64,000 nucleotides of DNA from Thiotrichaceae bacterium (GCA_023144895.1 JAGLEV010000027.1:61495-125494), one strand, 5' to 3'. Positions 44,966-54,916 are shown, counted from the stretch's first letter. Made by a program: numbers and translations. The notes: generated by a model not told the origin, from the letters alone.

Positions 44966-46936
44966 TTATTGAGCTTCTAACCACTGCTGAAACATCAATA
45001 CTACCCATAATTGATGGTGCCAATCACGATGACGAGTTAGATGCTCATGCCACATCTTTTGAATTAACTCAGGTCTAAAGAAGCTTTCTCGCTCTAGTCG
45101 TTGTGGTTCTAATAGCTCCTCAGCCCATGGACGAAGCTCACCACGTAGCCAGTCTCCAATCGGTATACCAAAGCCCATTTTTGGGCGTTCAATCATTGAT
45201 GCAGGAACATATTGATATAAGACCTGTCGTAATGGCCATTTTTGTTGGTTATTATAAGTCTTGATTTCTGTTGGTAGTCGCCAAGAAAAATCAACAATAC
45301 GGTGATCTAACAATGGAACGCGTGTTTCTAGACTAACACCCATCGCAGCACGATCTACTTTAGTTAAAATATCATCAGGCAGGTAAGTATGCTGATCGAT
45401 ATACATAAAAGCATCACGTATTTCTGGCTGAAAGTGAGTATTTAAATGATCGCTCTGATTAAATAATGTCTTTGGTTCGTCTGCATTAAAGACCACATCC
45501 TCGGGTTGCTTCCAAAGTGATTGCATAAATGAATAGACATCAACAGGGTTATTACTACCAATCAAATCAGCCATTAGGTTTAACTTGAGTGAGATACTTC
45601 CAGGGCTTTCCGCTCCTGTGAGTAAACTATCTGCCCATAATAAAGGCATATCAACAGTTTGAGAGGGTAAATTTCTTATGATACTCGCTAAAGTTTTTCG
45701 AGCAGGGATACGAGAAATCTTATTCCATAAATCCAGTCCTCGTTGATAGCGCGTATAGCCACAAAATAACTCATCTCCCCCATCTCCTGATAAGCTCACG
45801 GTGACTTTATTACGAGCAAGCACAGAAACTAAATAGGTGGGTATTTGTGAAGAGTCAGCAAATGGCTCATCATATAAATGAGGTAGCTGTGGAATCACAT
45901 CACGGGCTTGCTGAGAGGTAACATAAAGCTCGGTATGCTGTGTTTTTAAGTGTTTAGCAACGTCTTTAGCATAGTGTGCTTCATTATATTTATCTTCATG
46001 AAAGCCAATGGAGAATGTATTGACAGGCTGGTCTGATAGATCTTGCATTAAAGCAACAACCGTCGAAGAATCCACACCGCCTGATAAAAAAGCACCCAGA
46101 GGGACATCGGCTAGCATTTGATCTTCAATCGACTGGCGTAATAATTGGTCTAGTTCCTCGACTGCTTGTTCTTTTGTTCCAGTAAATGGATTCGATTTAG
46201 CTTCTTTGCTTACTTGCTCAATAGACCAGTAGGTTTGTGGAACAGGGTAGTTTTTTTGTATGCGGTCATCTTTGCTTATTGTTAACCATTGTCCAGGGGA
46301 GAGTTTTTTAATACCTTGGTAGATGGAATAAGGTGCAGGCACGGCATTGTGACGCATATAACTCGCTAAGGCATTGCGATCAATAATACCTTCCCAATGA
46401 GGGTGTGGCTTGAATGCTTTCAGTTCAGAACCAAAGAAGAAAGTCGAGTTCTGCCAGCCATAATAAAGAGGCTTCTCTCCCATTCGATCACGGGCAAGTG
46501 TCAGTGTTTTCTTTTGTTTATCCCATAGTGCAAAGGCAAACATGCCAACTAGCTGTTTGAGTGTTGATTTAAGACCACAGGATTCAATCAAGGCAAGAAT
46601 GACCTCTGTGTCTGAGTGACCTCGCCAGTGGGGTGTTGTTGTACTGGTTTTATTGAGTTTCTCACGTAGCGATTGAAAGTTATAGATCTCACCATTAAAG
46701 GCAATCACATAACGTTGGTTTGATGACTCCATAGGCTGATGACCCGCAGTGGAGAGGTCAACAATCGCTAAACGTCGATGGGCTAATGCAATACCATTTT
46801 CTTTTTTCACCCAGTAACCTGCATCATCAGGACCACGATGAATTAGTTGGTTATTCATTGATTGTAAGCAATCAATAATATTAATTTTATTAGAAAACTC
46901 AGCGGTATGACTGATAAATCCACAAAATCCACACAT
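44966..46936 (-). CDS. asnB: Glutamine-hydrolysing asparagine synthetase
   Basis: A 656-residue two-domain enzyme. The N-terminal class II glutamine amidotransferase begins with the catalytic MCGFCGFIS (Cys2 after Met removal) and has HRGPDDAGYW and GEIYNF. The C-terminal synthetase has the ATP pyrophosphatase loop AFLSGGVDSSTVVALM and SLSGDGGDELFCGYTRY. It makes asparagine, or an amidated product in surface polysaccharide pathways where relatives often occur. It is convergent with the kinase gene, with only two bases between the stops. Confidence 0.92.
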   Translation of the reverse strand: MCGFCGFISHTAEFSNKINIIDCLQSMNNQLIHRGPDDAGYWVKKENGIALAHRRLAIVDLSTAGHQPMESSNQRYVIAFNGEIYNFQSLREKLNKTSTTTPHWRGHSDTEVILALIESCGLKSTLKQLVGMFAFALWDKQKKTLTLARDRMGEKPLYYGWQNSTFFFGSELKAFKPHPHWEGIIDRNALASYMRHNAVPAPYSIYQGIKKLSPGQWLTISKDDRIQKNYPVPQTYWSIEQVSKEAKSNPFTGTKEQAVEELDQLLRQSIEDQMLADVPLGAFLSGGVDSSTVVALMQDLSDQPVNTFSIGFHEDKYNEAHYAKDVAKHLKTQHTELYVTSQQARDVIPQLPHLYDEPFADSSQIPTYLVSVLARNKVTVSLSGDGGDELFCGYTRYQRGLDLWNKISRIPARKTLASIIRNLPSQTVDMPLLWADSLLTGAESPGSISLKLNLMADLIGSNNPVDVYSFMQSLWKQPEDVVFNADEPKTLFNQSDHLNTHFQPEIRDAFMYIDQHTYLPDDILTKVDRAAMGVSLETRVPLLDHRIVDFSWRLPTEIKTYNNQQKWPLRQVLYQYVPASMIERPKMGFGIPIGDWLRGELRPWAEELLEPQRLERESFFRPELIQKMWHEHLTRHRDWHHQLWVVLMFQQWLEAQ

Positions 46937-47373
46937 AAAAAATTCCTCAAAAAGTGCCGTAAAATTTTAGAGAAAACTTAAGAAAAGACTCCAGCTTCAA
47001 GTTCAATCTATAACAAATTAAACGGCAATTCCTGAGACTTTAGTCATGGATAACTTTTATTACAATAGCTTATCTCTATAGGTGTTTAATTAAGTGGTGA
47101 ATGGTAGTATATAAGCAAATTCTAATTTATATATCAGCTATTTGCAGAGATTAATATTTATTCTGTTTTTGTAAAAGTTAATCTAGTTTAATTTTATCTG
47201 AGTGTATTCTTTTTATAATCCATAAAAAATAAGGCATACCGCAATGCTAAAAATTAACCAATTATTATAAGTGATGATAAATATACTGTTCAATAGTCTC
47301 AGGTATATATGTTGTATTGCATTTTGAATTGATTGGTTTAAATTATATTCAATCGCTAGGATACTTCTTAATT
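46937..47373. other. Intergenic region with divergent promoters of asnB and nap operon
   Basis: A 437-base AT-rich region. The nap promoter should lie here. Near the right end the arms TTGAAT and ATTCAA bracket 17 bases just before napD, but no canonical FNR box (TTGAT, four bases, ATCAA) was found. No gene is evident. The open frame upstream of napD (from 47317) is not supported by the family start. Confidence 0.4.
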
Positions 47374-47658
47374 ATGACAATCTGTAGCCTTGTTCTACAA
47401 GTAACCCCCAATATCGTTGATTCAACTATTTCTGATCTAGAGGCAATGGATAGTGTGGAAGTTCACGCACAAGATGATTTAGGCAAAATTGTCATCACTA
47501 TTGACCATGCTAGCCGTGACTATTGTAGCAAAACAATGTCCGATATTACTCATTTTAAGGGCATGATGAGTACGGCATTAATCTATGAATATCAAGATGA
47601 TTTAGTTGATGAACTTATTCAAAAACGAACCGCTCAACCACAAGGAAACTCTCTATGA
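47374..47658 (+). CDS. napD: Periplasmic nitrate reductase chaperone NapD
   Basis: A 94-residue cytoplasmic chaperone that binds the twin-arginine signal of NapA during cofactor insertion. The start [18 protein letters not shown] corresponds to the NapD family beginning; a longer frame from 47317 would add residues absent from the family. A ferredoxin-like fold is suggested by the alternating strands and [16 protein letters not shown]. It is coupled to napA by an ATGA overlap and is first in the operon napDAGHB. Confidence 0.9.
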   Translation: MTICSLVLQVTPNIVDSTISDLEAMDSVEVHAQDDLGKIVITIDHASRDYCSKTMSDITHFKGMMSTALIYEYQDDLVDELIQKRTAQPQGNSL

Positions 47659-50189
47659 AACTCTCTAGGCGCGCTTTTATCAAATCACAAGCTGTTGCAG
47701 CGGCCGTTAGCTCCGCAGGTTTAAGTGCTTTAGCTCCAAGTGTGGTTCAAGCAGAAGATAAAGAAGATGAAGAAATTCGTTGGGATAAAATTCCTTGTCG
47801 GTTTTGTGGTACGGGTTGTAGTGTATTAGCAGGGACTTTAGATGGACGAATTGTGGCAACACAAGGCGATCCTGATGCACCCGTTAATAAAGGTTTGAAC
47901 TGTATTAAAGGCTACTTTTTATCAAAAATCATGTATGGCAAAGACCGTTTAACCCAGCCTTTATTAAAGATGAAAGATGGCAAGCATCATAAAGAAGGCG
48001 ACTATACTCCTGTTTCTTGGGATAAAGCCTTTGATGTGATGGCGGATAAGTGGAAAACAGCATTAAAAGACAAAGGTCCTACTTCTGTTGGTCTGTTTGG
48101 CTCAGGACAATGGACTGTTTGGGAAGGTTATGCTGCTTCAAAATTAATTAAAGCAGGATTTCGTTCTAATAATCTTGATCCTAATGCACGTCACTGTATG
48201 GCATCAGCAGTGGGTGGCTTTATGCGTACCTTTGGTATTGATGAGCCAATGGGTTGTTATGATGATTTCGAACAAGGTGAAGTTTTTGTTCTTTGGGGGG
48301 CTAATATGGCAGAAGCCCATCCTATTTTATGGTCACGTATTGCTGATACACGATTAACGAAAAAAACCTCTTCAGTTCATGTTTTGTCAACGTTCAAACA
48401 TCGTAGTTTTGAATTAGCGGATAATGGCATGATTTTCGAGCCACAGACTGACTTGATTATTGCCAACTATATTGCCAATTATATTATTCAAAACAAGGCT
48501 TACAACAAAGACTTTGTAAAAAATCATGTTAATTTCAAGAAAACCGCCACTGATATTGGTTATGGTTTACGTCCTGAACATGAGTTAGAGAAAAAGGCTA
48601 AAAATTCAGGCAAGGGTAAATTAACGGGAATTTCTTTTGAAGAGTACGCCAAAGCACTTGAGTTATACAGCTTAGAGTATGCAGTCGAGCACAGTAAAGT
48701 GCCTGCTGATAGGTTAGAAGAGTTAGCAAAGGCTTATGCTGATCCAAAGAAAAAAGTGATGTCATTGTGGACGATGGGAGTCAATCAACATACCCGTGGG
48801 GTGTGGATGAATGGTCTTATTTATAATATTCATTTATTAATGGGAAAAATTTCTGAGCCAGGAAATAGCCCATTCTCTCTGACAGGTCAGCCTTCTGCTT
48901 GTGGAACAGCGCGTGAGGTGGGTACTTTCTCTCATCGCCTTCCTGCGGATATGGTGGTTAAGAAAGAGAAGCATCGTAAAATAGCTGAGAAAATTTGGAA
49001 ACTGCCTGAAGGCACGATTAATCCTAAGCCAGGTTTCCACGCAGTAAAGATGCAACGTAAAATGAAAGATAAGGTCATGAATTGTTATTGGCAGATGTGT
49101 AACAACAATATGCAGGCTGCACCCAATATCAATGATGAACTATTGCCTGCTTGGCGTGCCCCTGAAAATTTCATTACGGTTTCTGATCCTTACCCAACAG
49201 TATCGGCTGTTGAAGCAGACCTTATTCTACCGACCTCGATGTGGGCAGAAAAAGAAGGAGCCTATGGTAATGCAGAACGTCGTACTCAATTCTGGCGACA
49301 GCAAGTTGATGCACCTGGTGAATCTCAATCAGATTTATGGCAGATCATGGAATTTTCTAAGCGCTTTACGATTGAAGAAGCTTGGGGTAAAGAGCATGCT
49401 GCCAAGATGCCAGAATATAAGGGTAAAACAATGTATGAAGTACTCTTTGAAAATGGTGTAGTGAATAAGTTTGCCTACAAAGACGGTGAAGTGAAAGACG
49501 GTGAAGGTAATCAGTATCAAAATACTGAATCTAAGCATTTTGGTTACTATGCGCAGAAAGGTTTATTTGAAGAGTATCGTCAATTCCAAATCCAAGGTCA
49601 TAAGGGGCATGAACAAGCACCTTTCGATGAATATCATAAAGTACGTGGAATGCGCTGGCCTGTCGTTGATGGTAAAGAAACTTTATGGCGCTTCCGTGAA
49701 GGCTATGATCCACATGTTAAATATTACAAGCCTGATGCTAAAAAAGGTGAAGTGTATTTCTATGGTAAAAAAGATGGTCGAGCTAATATTATCTTTGCTC
49801 CTTATGAAGCACCCGCTGAAGTACCTGATGAAGAGTATAACTTCTGGATGTCAACAGGGCGTGTATTAGAGCATTGGCATTCAGGCTCAATGACACAACG
49901 AGTACCTGAATTACATCGTGCTGTACCAGAGGCTTTGGTTTATATGCACCCTAAAGATGCTAAGAAACAAGGTTTAAAGAATGGTTCTCAGGTGAAAATC
50001 GTGAGTAAACGTGGTGAGATTATTACTCGTGTCAACTTGCGTGGACGTAATAAACCACCAGAAGGGCTTGTTTTTGTGCCTTGGTTTGATGCTTCACGTT
50101 TAGTCAATAAACTGATTTTAGATGCAACCGATCCATTATCAAAAGAGACAGACTATAAGAAGTGTCCCGTTAAGTTGGTGAAGGTCTAG
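47655..50189 (+). CDS. napA: Periplasmic nitrate reductase catalytic subunit
   Basis: Molybdenum enzyme that reduces nitrate to nitrite in the periplasm. The 844-residue precursor has a twin-arginine signal ([20 protein letters not shown]), the [4Fe-4S] motif [11 protein letters not shown] near residues 53-60, the molybdenum ligand Cys181 in [11 protein letters not shown], and bis-MGD-binding segments such as [14 protein letters not shown] and the C-terminal [18 protein letters not shown]. All cofactor ligands are present. It follows napD by overlap and precedes napG by 11 bases. Confidence 0.97.
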   Translation: MKLSRRAFIKSQAVAAAVSSAGLSALAPSVVQAEDKEDEEIRWDKIPCRFCGTGCSVLAGTLDGRIVATQGDPDAPVNKGLNCIKGYFLSKIMYGKDRLTQPLLKMKDGKHHKEGDYTPVSWDKAFDVMADKWKTALKDKGPTSVGLFGSGQWTVWEGYAASKLIKAGFRSNNLDPNARHCMASAVGGFMRTFGIDEPMGCYDDFEQGEVFVLWGANMAEAHPILWSRIADTRLTKKTSSVHVLSTFKHRSFELADNGMIFEPQTDLIIANYIANYIIQNKAYNKDFVKNHVNFKKTATDIGYGLRPEHELEKKAKNSGKGKLTGISFEEYAKALELYSLEYAVEHSKVPADRLEELAKAYADPKKKVMSLWTMGVNQHTRGVWMNGLIYNIHLLMGKISEPGNSPFSLTGQPSACGTAREVGTFSHRLPADMVVKKEKHRKIAEKIWKLPEGTINPKPGFHAVKMQRKMKDKVMNCYWQMCNNNMQAAPNINDELLPAWRAPENFITVSDPYPTVSAVEADLILPTSMWAEKEGAYGNAERRTQFWRQQVDAPGESQSDLWQIMEFSKRFTIEEAWGKEHAAKMPEYKGKTMYEVLFENGVVNKFAYKDGEVKDGEGNQYQNTESKHFGYYAQKGLFEEYRQFQIQGHKGHEQAPFDEYHKVRGMRWPVVDGKETLWRFREGYDPHVKYYKPDAKKGEVYFYGKKDGRANIIFAPYEAPAEVPDEEYNFWMSTGRVLEHWHSGSMTQRVPELHRAVPEALVYMHPKDAKKQGLKNGSQVKIVSKRGEIITRVNLRGRNKPPEGLVFVPWFDASRLVNKLILDATDPLSKETDYKKCPVKLVKV

Positions 50190-50200
50190 CTGGCTCAATA

Positions 50201-51031
50201 ATGGGAAGTAAATCACTCAGTAATAAAAAGCGTCGTGATTTCTTACGTGGTATTGCTAATGTTGCCTGTGGTGTTGGAATTAGCGCTATGGGCATCGGTT
50301 GGCTGGCGAATAAAGCCAGTGCAATGCCTCCTCAAGCAATCCGTCCTCCCGGAGCACTCGATGAGGATGGCTTTTTGTCACGCTGTGTACGTTGTGGGCT
50401 ATGTGTGCGTGACTGTCCCTATGATATTTTGAGTTTAGCTGACCTCGATTCTGATGTTCCTGTTGGTACACCTTATTTTACGGCACGTACTGGACCTTGT
50501 GAAATGTGTGATGACATTCCTTGTGTGGTTGCCTGTCCTACTGGAGCGCTGGATCGTCGTTTGGTGGATATTAATAAGGCAAGAATGGGCTTAGCAGTAT
50601 TAATTGATCAGGAAGAGTGTATTGCTTTTCAAGGTTTGCGCTGTGAAGTCTGTTTTAATGTTTGTCCATTGCAAGATAAGGCGATTAGTTTAGAGTATCG
50701 GCATAATGATCGCACAGGTAAACATGCTCTCTTGATTCCTATTGTTGACTCTCAGCACTGTACGGGCTGTGGTCTCTGTGAAAAAGCCTGCATTATGGAA
50801 GAGGCAACGATTAAAGTATTGCCTGCTCATATTGCTAAAGGTCGGCTAGGTGAGCACTATCGCCTAGGCTGGAAGCAGAAGCAAAAGGCAGGTAAAAGTC
50901 TAGTGACTCCTGATGCTGAGCATAAATTTAACTTGCCCGAAGGGGTGAAGTACGATTATGACAATAGTGAATTGCATTATGAAAAAGGTAGCGCACTTGA
51001 TACATTAAATCGTCGTCGAGGTAAGCAGTAG
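50201..51031 (+). CDS. napG: Ferredoxin-type protein NapG
   Basis: Periplasmic iron-sulfur protein carrying electrons from NapH to the NapAB complex. A twin-arginine-like signal (KKRRDFLRGIANVACGVGIS) is followed by four [4Fe-4S] motifs: CVRCGLCVRDCP, CEMCDDIPCVVACP, CEVCFNVCP and CTGCGLCEKACI. At 276 residues it has a C-terminal extension of about 40 residues compared with E. coli NapG. It lies one base before napH. Confidence 0.95.
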   Translation: MGSKSLSNKKRRDFLRGIANVACGVGISAMGIGWLANKASAMPPQAIRPPGALDEDGFLSRCVRCGLCVRDCPYDILSLADLDSDVPVGTPYFTARTGPCEMCDDIPCVVACPTGALDRRLVDINKARMGLAVLIDQEECIAFQGLRCEVCFNVCPLQDKAISLEYRHNDRTGKHALLIPIVDSQHCTGCGLCEKACIMEEATIKVLPAHIAKGRLGEHYRLGWKQKQKAGKSLVTPDAEHKFNLPEGVKYDYDNSELHYEKGSALDTLNRRRGKQ

Positions 51032-51032
51032 T

Positions 51033-51899
51033 ATGTTGACTTTGCTGCGCCAACATCGCTGGCTTATTCTGCGGCGATTTTCTCAATTATTAGTGATTGG
51101 ACTTTTTTTGGTTGGGCCCATCACGGGTTATTGGTTTATTAAAGGCAATATGTCATCCAGTCTCACCCTAGAGATTTTACCTTTAACTGAGCCTTTTTTA
51201 TTTTTCCAAATGCTCGCCGCAGGTGTTTTTAGTGACTTTAATGAGGCATTGATTGGTGTGCTGATTGTGGTTGCATTTTATTTTATCGTGGGTGGTCGAG
51301 TGTACTGCTCATGGGTTTGCCCCATTAATATTATTACCGATGCTGCACGTTGGTTGCGACAAAAAGTCGGTATTCGTAGCAATGCACATTTTAGTCGACA
51401 GACACGCTATTGGTTGTTAGCGGCGATTTTATTACTCGCTATGGTGATGGGTACACTGGCATATGAATTTATAAACCCAGTGACTATTATTCAGCGCAGT
51501 TTAGTTTATGGGTTGAGTGCTTCTATTTTTATCGTTGTGATTATATTTCTCTTTGATTTTCTTATTAGCACACGGGGCTGGTGTGGGCATTTGTGCCCAA
51601 TGGGAGCGATGTATTCACTGATTGGCTATTTTAGCCCTATCACTATTTCAGCAACTCAGCGCAAGGATTGCCAAGAGGGTTGTAATGCTTGCTTTAAAGT
51701 TTGTCCAGAGCCACAGGTGATTAGCTTGCCTTTACGTGGTGAAAAGAAAGGCATTAGCCCTATTATTCATTCATCCAATTGTACCCATTGTGCTCGCTGT
51801 ATTGATGTTTGTCCTACCAATGTTTTTGAATTCAAAGTATCCATCAGAGCAAAAAACAAACCTATTACTAAGGAGAAAATACATGAAAAGGTTACTTAG
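51033..51899 (+). CDS. napH: Quinol dehydrogenase membrane component NapH
   Basis: Membrane iron-sulfur protein that, with NapG, oxidises menaquinol or ubiquinol. The 288 residues contain four membrane helices, the paired Cys motifs CSWVCPINII and CGHLCPMGAMYS of the NosR/NapH family, and two C-terminal [4Fe-4S] sites (CNACFKVCPEP and CTHCARCIDVCP). Its last 17 bases overlap the start of napB. In the absence of napC it is the expected electron entry point. Confidence 0.95.
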   Translation: MLTLLRQHRWLILRRFSQLLVIGLFLVGPITGYWFIKGNMSSSLTLEILPLTEPFLFFQMLAAGVFSDFNEALIGVLIVVAFYFIVGGRVYCSWVCPINIITDAARWLRQKVGIRSNAHFSRQTRYWLLAAILLLAMVMGTLAYEFINPVTIIQRSLVYGLSASIFIVVIIFLFDFLISTRGWCGHLCPMGAMYSLIGYFSPITISATQRKDCQEGCNACFKVCPEPQVISLPLRGEKKGISPIIHSSNCTHCARCIDVCPTNVFEFKVSIRAKNKPITKEKIHEKVT

Positions 51900-52350
51900 C
51901 TTTACTCTCGCTAACCTCTTGTTACTATCAATGACAGCAACGGTTTATGCTGAAGATGAAAAGGAAAAATCAGCAACGAGTAAACCAGTAAAAATAGTAT
52001 CATTGAGAGGTGATCATAATAATGACAAATTATCAGCAGAGTTTCCAGAGCGGAAAATTATTGTAGAAGAAGGGGGAATTGATGTTACTTTTGATGATCA
52101 ACCACCAATGATTCCTCATGAGAGTGATGATATTGATAAGATTTCATTAACAGAAAATAGCTGTCTCACCTGTCATAGTAAAGAAACTTATAAGAAGGAA
52201 AAAGCACCCAAGCCAACAGCAACACACTATGTTGGTCGTAAGGGTAAGAAAACAGCAAAGCTAGCACCGAATCGTTATTTTTGTACCCAGTGTCATGTGT
52301 TACAACAAGATAAAAAGGCTTTGGTAGAGAATAACTTTGAGAGTGAGTAG
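51883..52350 (+). CDS. napB: Di-haem cytochrome NapB
   Basis: Small electron-transfer subunit of periplasmic nitrate reductase. A 155-residue precursor with a signal peptide (MKRLLSFTLANLLLLSMTATVYA) and two haem motifs, CLTCH (from residue 94) and CTQCH (from residue 134), plus the family segment PPMIPHESDDIDKISLTENSC. ATG 51883 has TAAGGAG directly upstream, which fixes the start despite a longer open frame from 51736. It is the last gene of napDAGHB. Confidence 0.95.
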   Translation: MKRLLSFTLANLLLLSMTATVYAEDEKEKSATSKPVKIVSLRGDHNNDKLSAEFPERKIIVEEGGIDVTFDDQPPMIPHESDDIDKISLTENSCLTCHSKETYKKEKAPKPTATHYVGRKGKKTAKLAPNRYFCTQCHVLQQDKKALVENNFESE

Positions 52351-52454
52351 TTTGATCAGCATATAACCCTGATGAATTTAAGCCTATTTAATTAATTACA
52401 ATTTTTGTTGTGTTTTTAATATACTTTAAAAGATACAGTATTTTATTTTTTCTT

Positions 52455-52470
52455 GGAATCAGTGGATTCC
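52455..52470. promoter_or_regulatory. 16-base dyad upstream of the FNR-like gene
   Basis: GGAATC, four bases, GATTCC form a perfect dyad 24 bases before the ATG of the Crp/Fnr-type regulator. The half-site spacing equals that of FNR/CRP-type operators, so autoregulation is plausible. A TTGGA/TCCC context surrounds it. The same dyad was not found upstream of napD. Confidence 0.45.
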
Positions 52471-52494
52471 CTTATCTTGAGTGTCGCTTAATCA

Positions 52495-53268
52495 ATGAAT
52501 AACAAACCTGTGCATCGTGATGATAAAGACAAGACTGATTGCAGTCATTGTCCTATAAGAGAAAACTCTTTATATAAAGGTGTACCTGAAGAAGAACTGG
52601 AATGGATGCAAAAATATCGTCAATTTCAGGTTGTTATTCCACCCAAAAAAACCTTATATTTAGAGGGTAGTCAGGTAGATTATGTTTATACCCTTTATAA
52701 GGGCTGGATTGTTCTTCATAAATCTTCACAAGCGGGTAAGCGCCAAGTATTACGCTTTAGCTTACCTGGTGATTTGATTGGTTTCCAAGGCACTCGGGCA
52801 AATATCGTGCAACATACGGCTTCTAGCCTTTCAGAGGTCGTATTATGTGCTTTCCCAAGAGCAAAGTTGTCCGAGATGTTTGCAACATATCCCAATATAG
52901 CTTTGCGCTTATTATCGATGGAAACTAACGATTTAAATCTATGTCATCAGCACCAAAGTTTTGGGAATCGGAAAGATGCTTATGAAAGTATTGCCTTCTT
53001 ATTGTTAGAGTTATTTTATCGCTCAAAAAATCAATTGATCCAATCACAAAATGAACCTAAAAACTCTATTTTATTTCCATTAACTCAAGAAGACATTGGT
53101 GATGCTGTTGGTTTGACGAATGTCTATGTTAATCGAGTGATTAGAAAATTTACGGAAGATGGTTTGATTGAATGTCACCATCGTCAACTACGGATTATTG
53201 ATGAAAAAAGACTCTCAAAACTTGCTGATTTTAATCCTGATATGGTCGTGCCTGACTTTACTTACTAA
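52495..53268 (+). CDS. Crp/Fnr-family transcription regulator with incomplete cluster motif
   Basis: A 257-residue regulator with an N-terminal cysteine motif (DCSHCPIRENSLYKG), a cyclic-nucleotide-binding-like domain (about 45-145) and a C-terminal Crp-type HTH (LTQEDIGDAVGLTNVYVNRVIRKFTEDGL, about 196-224). FNR/FnrN proteins use four cysteines; here Cys16, Cys19 and Cys118 (VVLCAF) match, but the third N-terminal position carries Tyr27. It may bind a modified cluster or sense something else. Its position 145 bases after napB suggests control of nitrate respiration, which is inference. Confidence 0.88.
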   Translation: MNNKPVHRDDKDKTDCSHCPIRENSLYKGVPEEELEWMQKYRQFQVVIPPKKTLYLEGSQVDYVYTLYKGWIVLHKSSQAGKRQVLRFSLPGDLIGFQGTRANIVQHTASSLSEVVLCAFPRAKLSEMFATYPNIALRLLSMETNDLNLCHQHQSFGNRKDAYESIAFLLLELFYRSKNQLIQSQNEPKNSILFPLTQEDIGDAVGLTNVYVNRVIRKFTEDGLIECHHRQLRIIDEKRLSKLADFNPDMVVPDFTY

Positions 53269-53337
53269 GGCTTTGCTCTAAAAATAGACAAGTTATGTTA
53301 TATTCTCTTTTTTGTTACCTATATATTAAAGGGCTAT

Positions 53338-53850
53338 ATGAATAACACGATTAAATTAAGTATTTTCCTATCAACCAGTCTACTGATAACGGCTTGTTCA
53401 GAAAATTCAAGTAAAACTAATGAAGCCAGCAATATCCCTGTAAGTGCTCCTAAAGCTGCTACTGTTACTCCTGCCGCTGTTGTAAAACCAGCAACTGTTG
53501 CTATTACATCATTAGTGAAAAAAGATATAAAAGTGGGTGAGGGTGCTGTTGCTACCGCTGGACATGGAGTGCAAGTTCATTATACGGGTTGGTTATATGA
53601 TGCAAATGCTGCTGATAATCACGGAAAAAAGTTTGACAGTTCAGTTGATCGTGGTAAGCCATTTTCTTTCCCTCTAGGTGGTGGACGAGTCATTAAAGGC
53701 TGGGATCAAGGTGTTGTAGGAATGAAAGTGGGTGGTAAGCGTACTTTAATTATTCCACCTGAAATGGGTTATGGTGCTCGTGGAGCAGGTCGTAGCATTC
53801 CTCCTAATGCAACATTGATTTTTGATGTTGAATTGTTGAATACGCAATAG
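53338..53850 (+). CDS. FKBP-type peptidyl-prolyl isomerase, lipoprotein
   Basis: A 170-residue envelope protein with a lipobox (LITACSENS, Cys19), a Pro/Ala/Val-rich linker (about 30-60) and one FKBP domain (about 62-170) containing [39 protein letters not shown] and [12 protein letters not shown]...[14 protein letters not shown]. It catalyses proline isomerisation during protein folding in the periplasm. It lies between the FNR-like gene and a LysR gene and has no obvious dedicated partner. Confidence 0.92.
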   Translation: MNNTIKLSIFLSTSLLITACSENSSKTNEASNIPVSAPKAATVTPAAVVKPATVAITSLVKKDIKVGEGAVATAGHGVQVHYTGWLYDANAADNHGKKFDSSVDRGKPFSFPLGGGRVIKGWDQGVVGMKVGGKRTLIIPPEMGYGARGAGRSIPPNATLIFDVELLNTQ

Positions 53851-53859
53851 TTTCCTGTG

Positions 53860-53883
53860 AGCAGGGTGATAATGTGCCCTGCT
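53860..53883. terminator. Hairpin between convergent FKBP and LysR genes
   Basis: A perfect 7-base stem AGCAGGG (53860-53866) and CCCTGCT (53877-53883) encloses a 10-base loop in the 32 bases between the two stop codons. It can act in both directions, although the U tracts are short. Confidence 0.55.
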
Positions 53884-54788
53884 TATTCAAATCGTTCCTG
53901 TTCCATTTTTGCCTTTTCTGATAGAAAATCAAGTAATATTCTCACACGTATTGGCATTAACTCCTTTTCTGGATAGACCCAATAAAATTCTGCTTCAGGG
54001 CCACTCCATTCAGGTAATATTTTTTGTAACTTTCCTTGCTCTAATAAATCACGACAGACAAAGAAAGGAATTAAAGCAATTCCTGCACCTAATTGAGTGA
54101 CGTTTAATATGGTTGCCATATCATTACTGCGAAAAGCGGGTCTGAAATAAATAGCTTGTGATTGTTCTGTATTATTAATAAGCCAAACCTCTTGCCCAGA
54201 AGATTGTTCACTAAAGCTAATACAGCGATGTTGTAGTAAGTCTTTTGGTGTTATTGGTTGCTGATATTTTTGAATATAATGTTCTGGTGATGCAACGAGG
54301 ATACGTTGAGTTTTGGCTAGTTTGCGGGAGATAAGGCTAGAATTTGCCATTGGACCAACACGCAACGCTAAATCATAGCCCTGATCAAATAATGGTGTCA
54401 TTCTGTCGCTCAAATTCAACTCAATATGAATATGAGGGAAACAGTTAATAAACTCAGCAAGCCAGATACCCAGAAAAGTTTTACCGGGCATTTTTGGAGC
54501 AGCCATTTTTATAACACCCTCTTCACGCTGCATACTTTCTGCTAATCGTTCTTGAGCATTGGAGACTTGTTTTGCTAGAGCTAAAGCTTCTTGATAAAAT
54601 AAATGCCCTGCATCGGTTAGTTCAAAATTACGACCATGACGAGTGAGTAAGCGCCTACCAAAATCTTCTTCTAGTTTGCTCAAGCGGCGGCTTAATGTTG
54701 ATTTTGGTATCCCTAGTCTTTTACTTGCTTTGGTTAATCCCCCAGTATCAACAATTTGAGAAAAAAGTATCCAGTTATTTAAATTCAT
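53883..54788 (-). CDS. LysR-family transcription regulator
   Basis: A 301-residue DNA-binding regulator: an N-terminal winged HTH (FSQIVDTGGLTKASKRLGIPKSTLSRRLSKLEEDFG, about 9-45) and a C-terminal LysR substrate-binding domain (about 90-295). The sequence resembles the subgroup acting on neighbouring enzymes (PKMPGKTFLGIWLAEFI). It is divergent from the class II cytochrome gene, and the shared upstream region carries a perfect operator-like dyad, so the cytochrome gene is its probable target. Effector unknown. Confidence 0.92.
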   Translation of the reverse strand: MNLNNWILFSQIVDTGGLTKASKRLGIPKSTLSRRLSKLEEDFGRRLLTRHGRNFELTDAGHLFYQEALALAKQVSNAQERLAESMQREEGVIKMAAPKMPGKTFLGIWLAEFINCFPHIHIELNLSDRMTPLFDQGYDLALRVGPMANSSLISRKLAKTQRILVASPEHYIQKYQQPITPKDLLQHRCISFSEQSSGQEVWLINNTEQSQAIYFRPAFRSNDMATILNVTQLGAGIALIPFFVCRDLLEQGKLQKILPEWSGPEAEFYWVYPEKELMPIRVRILLDFLSEKAKMEQERFE

Positions 54789-54821
54789 TGTGGCTCCCCC
54801 TTATTGTGGTAAATATTGCCC

Positions 54822-54895
54822 CATTAATGGAATTTTATGTTCCATTAATATTAGTCTGCTTCATTAATTATTTCACATATACTTTGTACATTAAT
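54822..54895. promoter_or_regulatory. Operator-like dyad and CATTAAT repeats in the LysR/cytochrome intergenic region
   Basis: A perfect inverted repeat, ATTAATGGAA (54823-54832) and TTCCATTAAT (54840-54849), has a 7-base spacer. The heptamer CATTAAT recurs at 54822, 54843, 54862 and 54889, close to two helical turns apart for the first three. This is the layout expected for a LysR activator with recognition and activation sites. Confidence 0.65.
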
Positions 54896-54916
54896 GAGAC
54901 AAATAAGGGAGTTGTG

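Noticed and set aside
47317..47373. Longer N-terminus of napD
   Set aside because: NapD proteins begin close to MTICSLV; the extra 19 residues are hydrophobic noise without family counterpart.
54695..54916. N-terminal extension of the class II cytochrome
   Set aside because: It would run inside the divergent LysR gene and across its operator region. The ATG at 54917 has a good ribosome site and starts the signal anchor.
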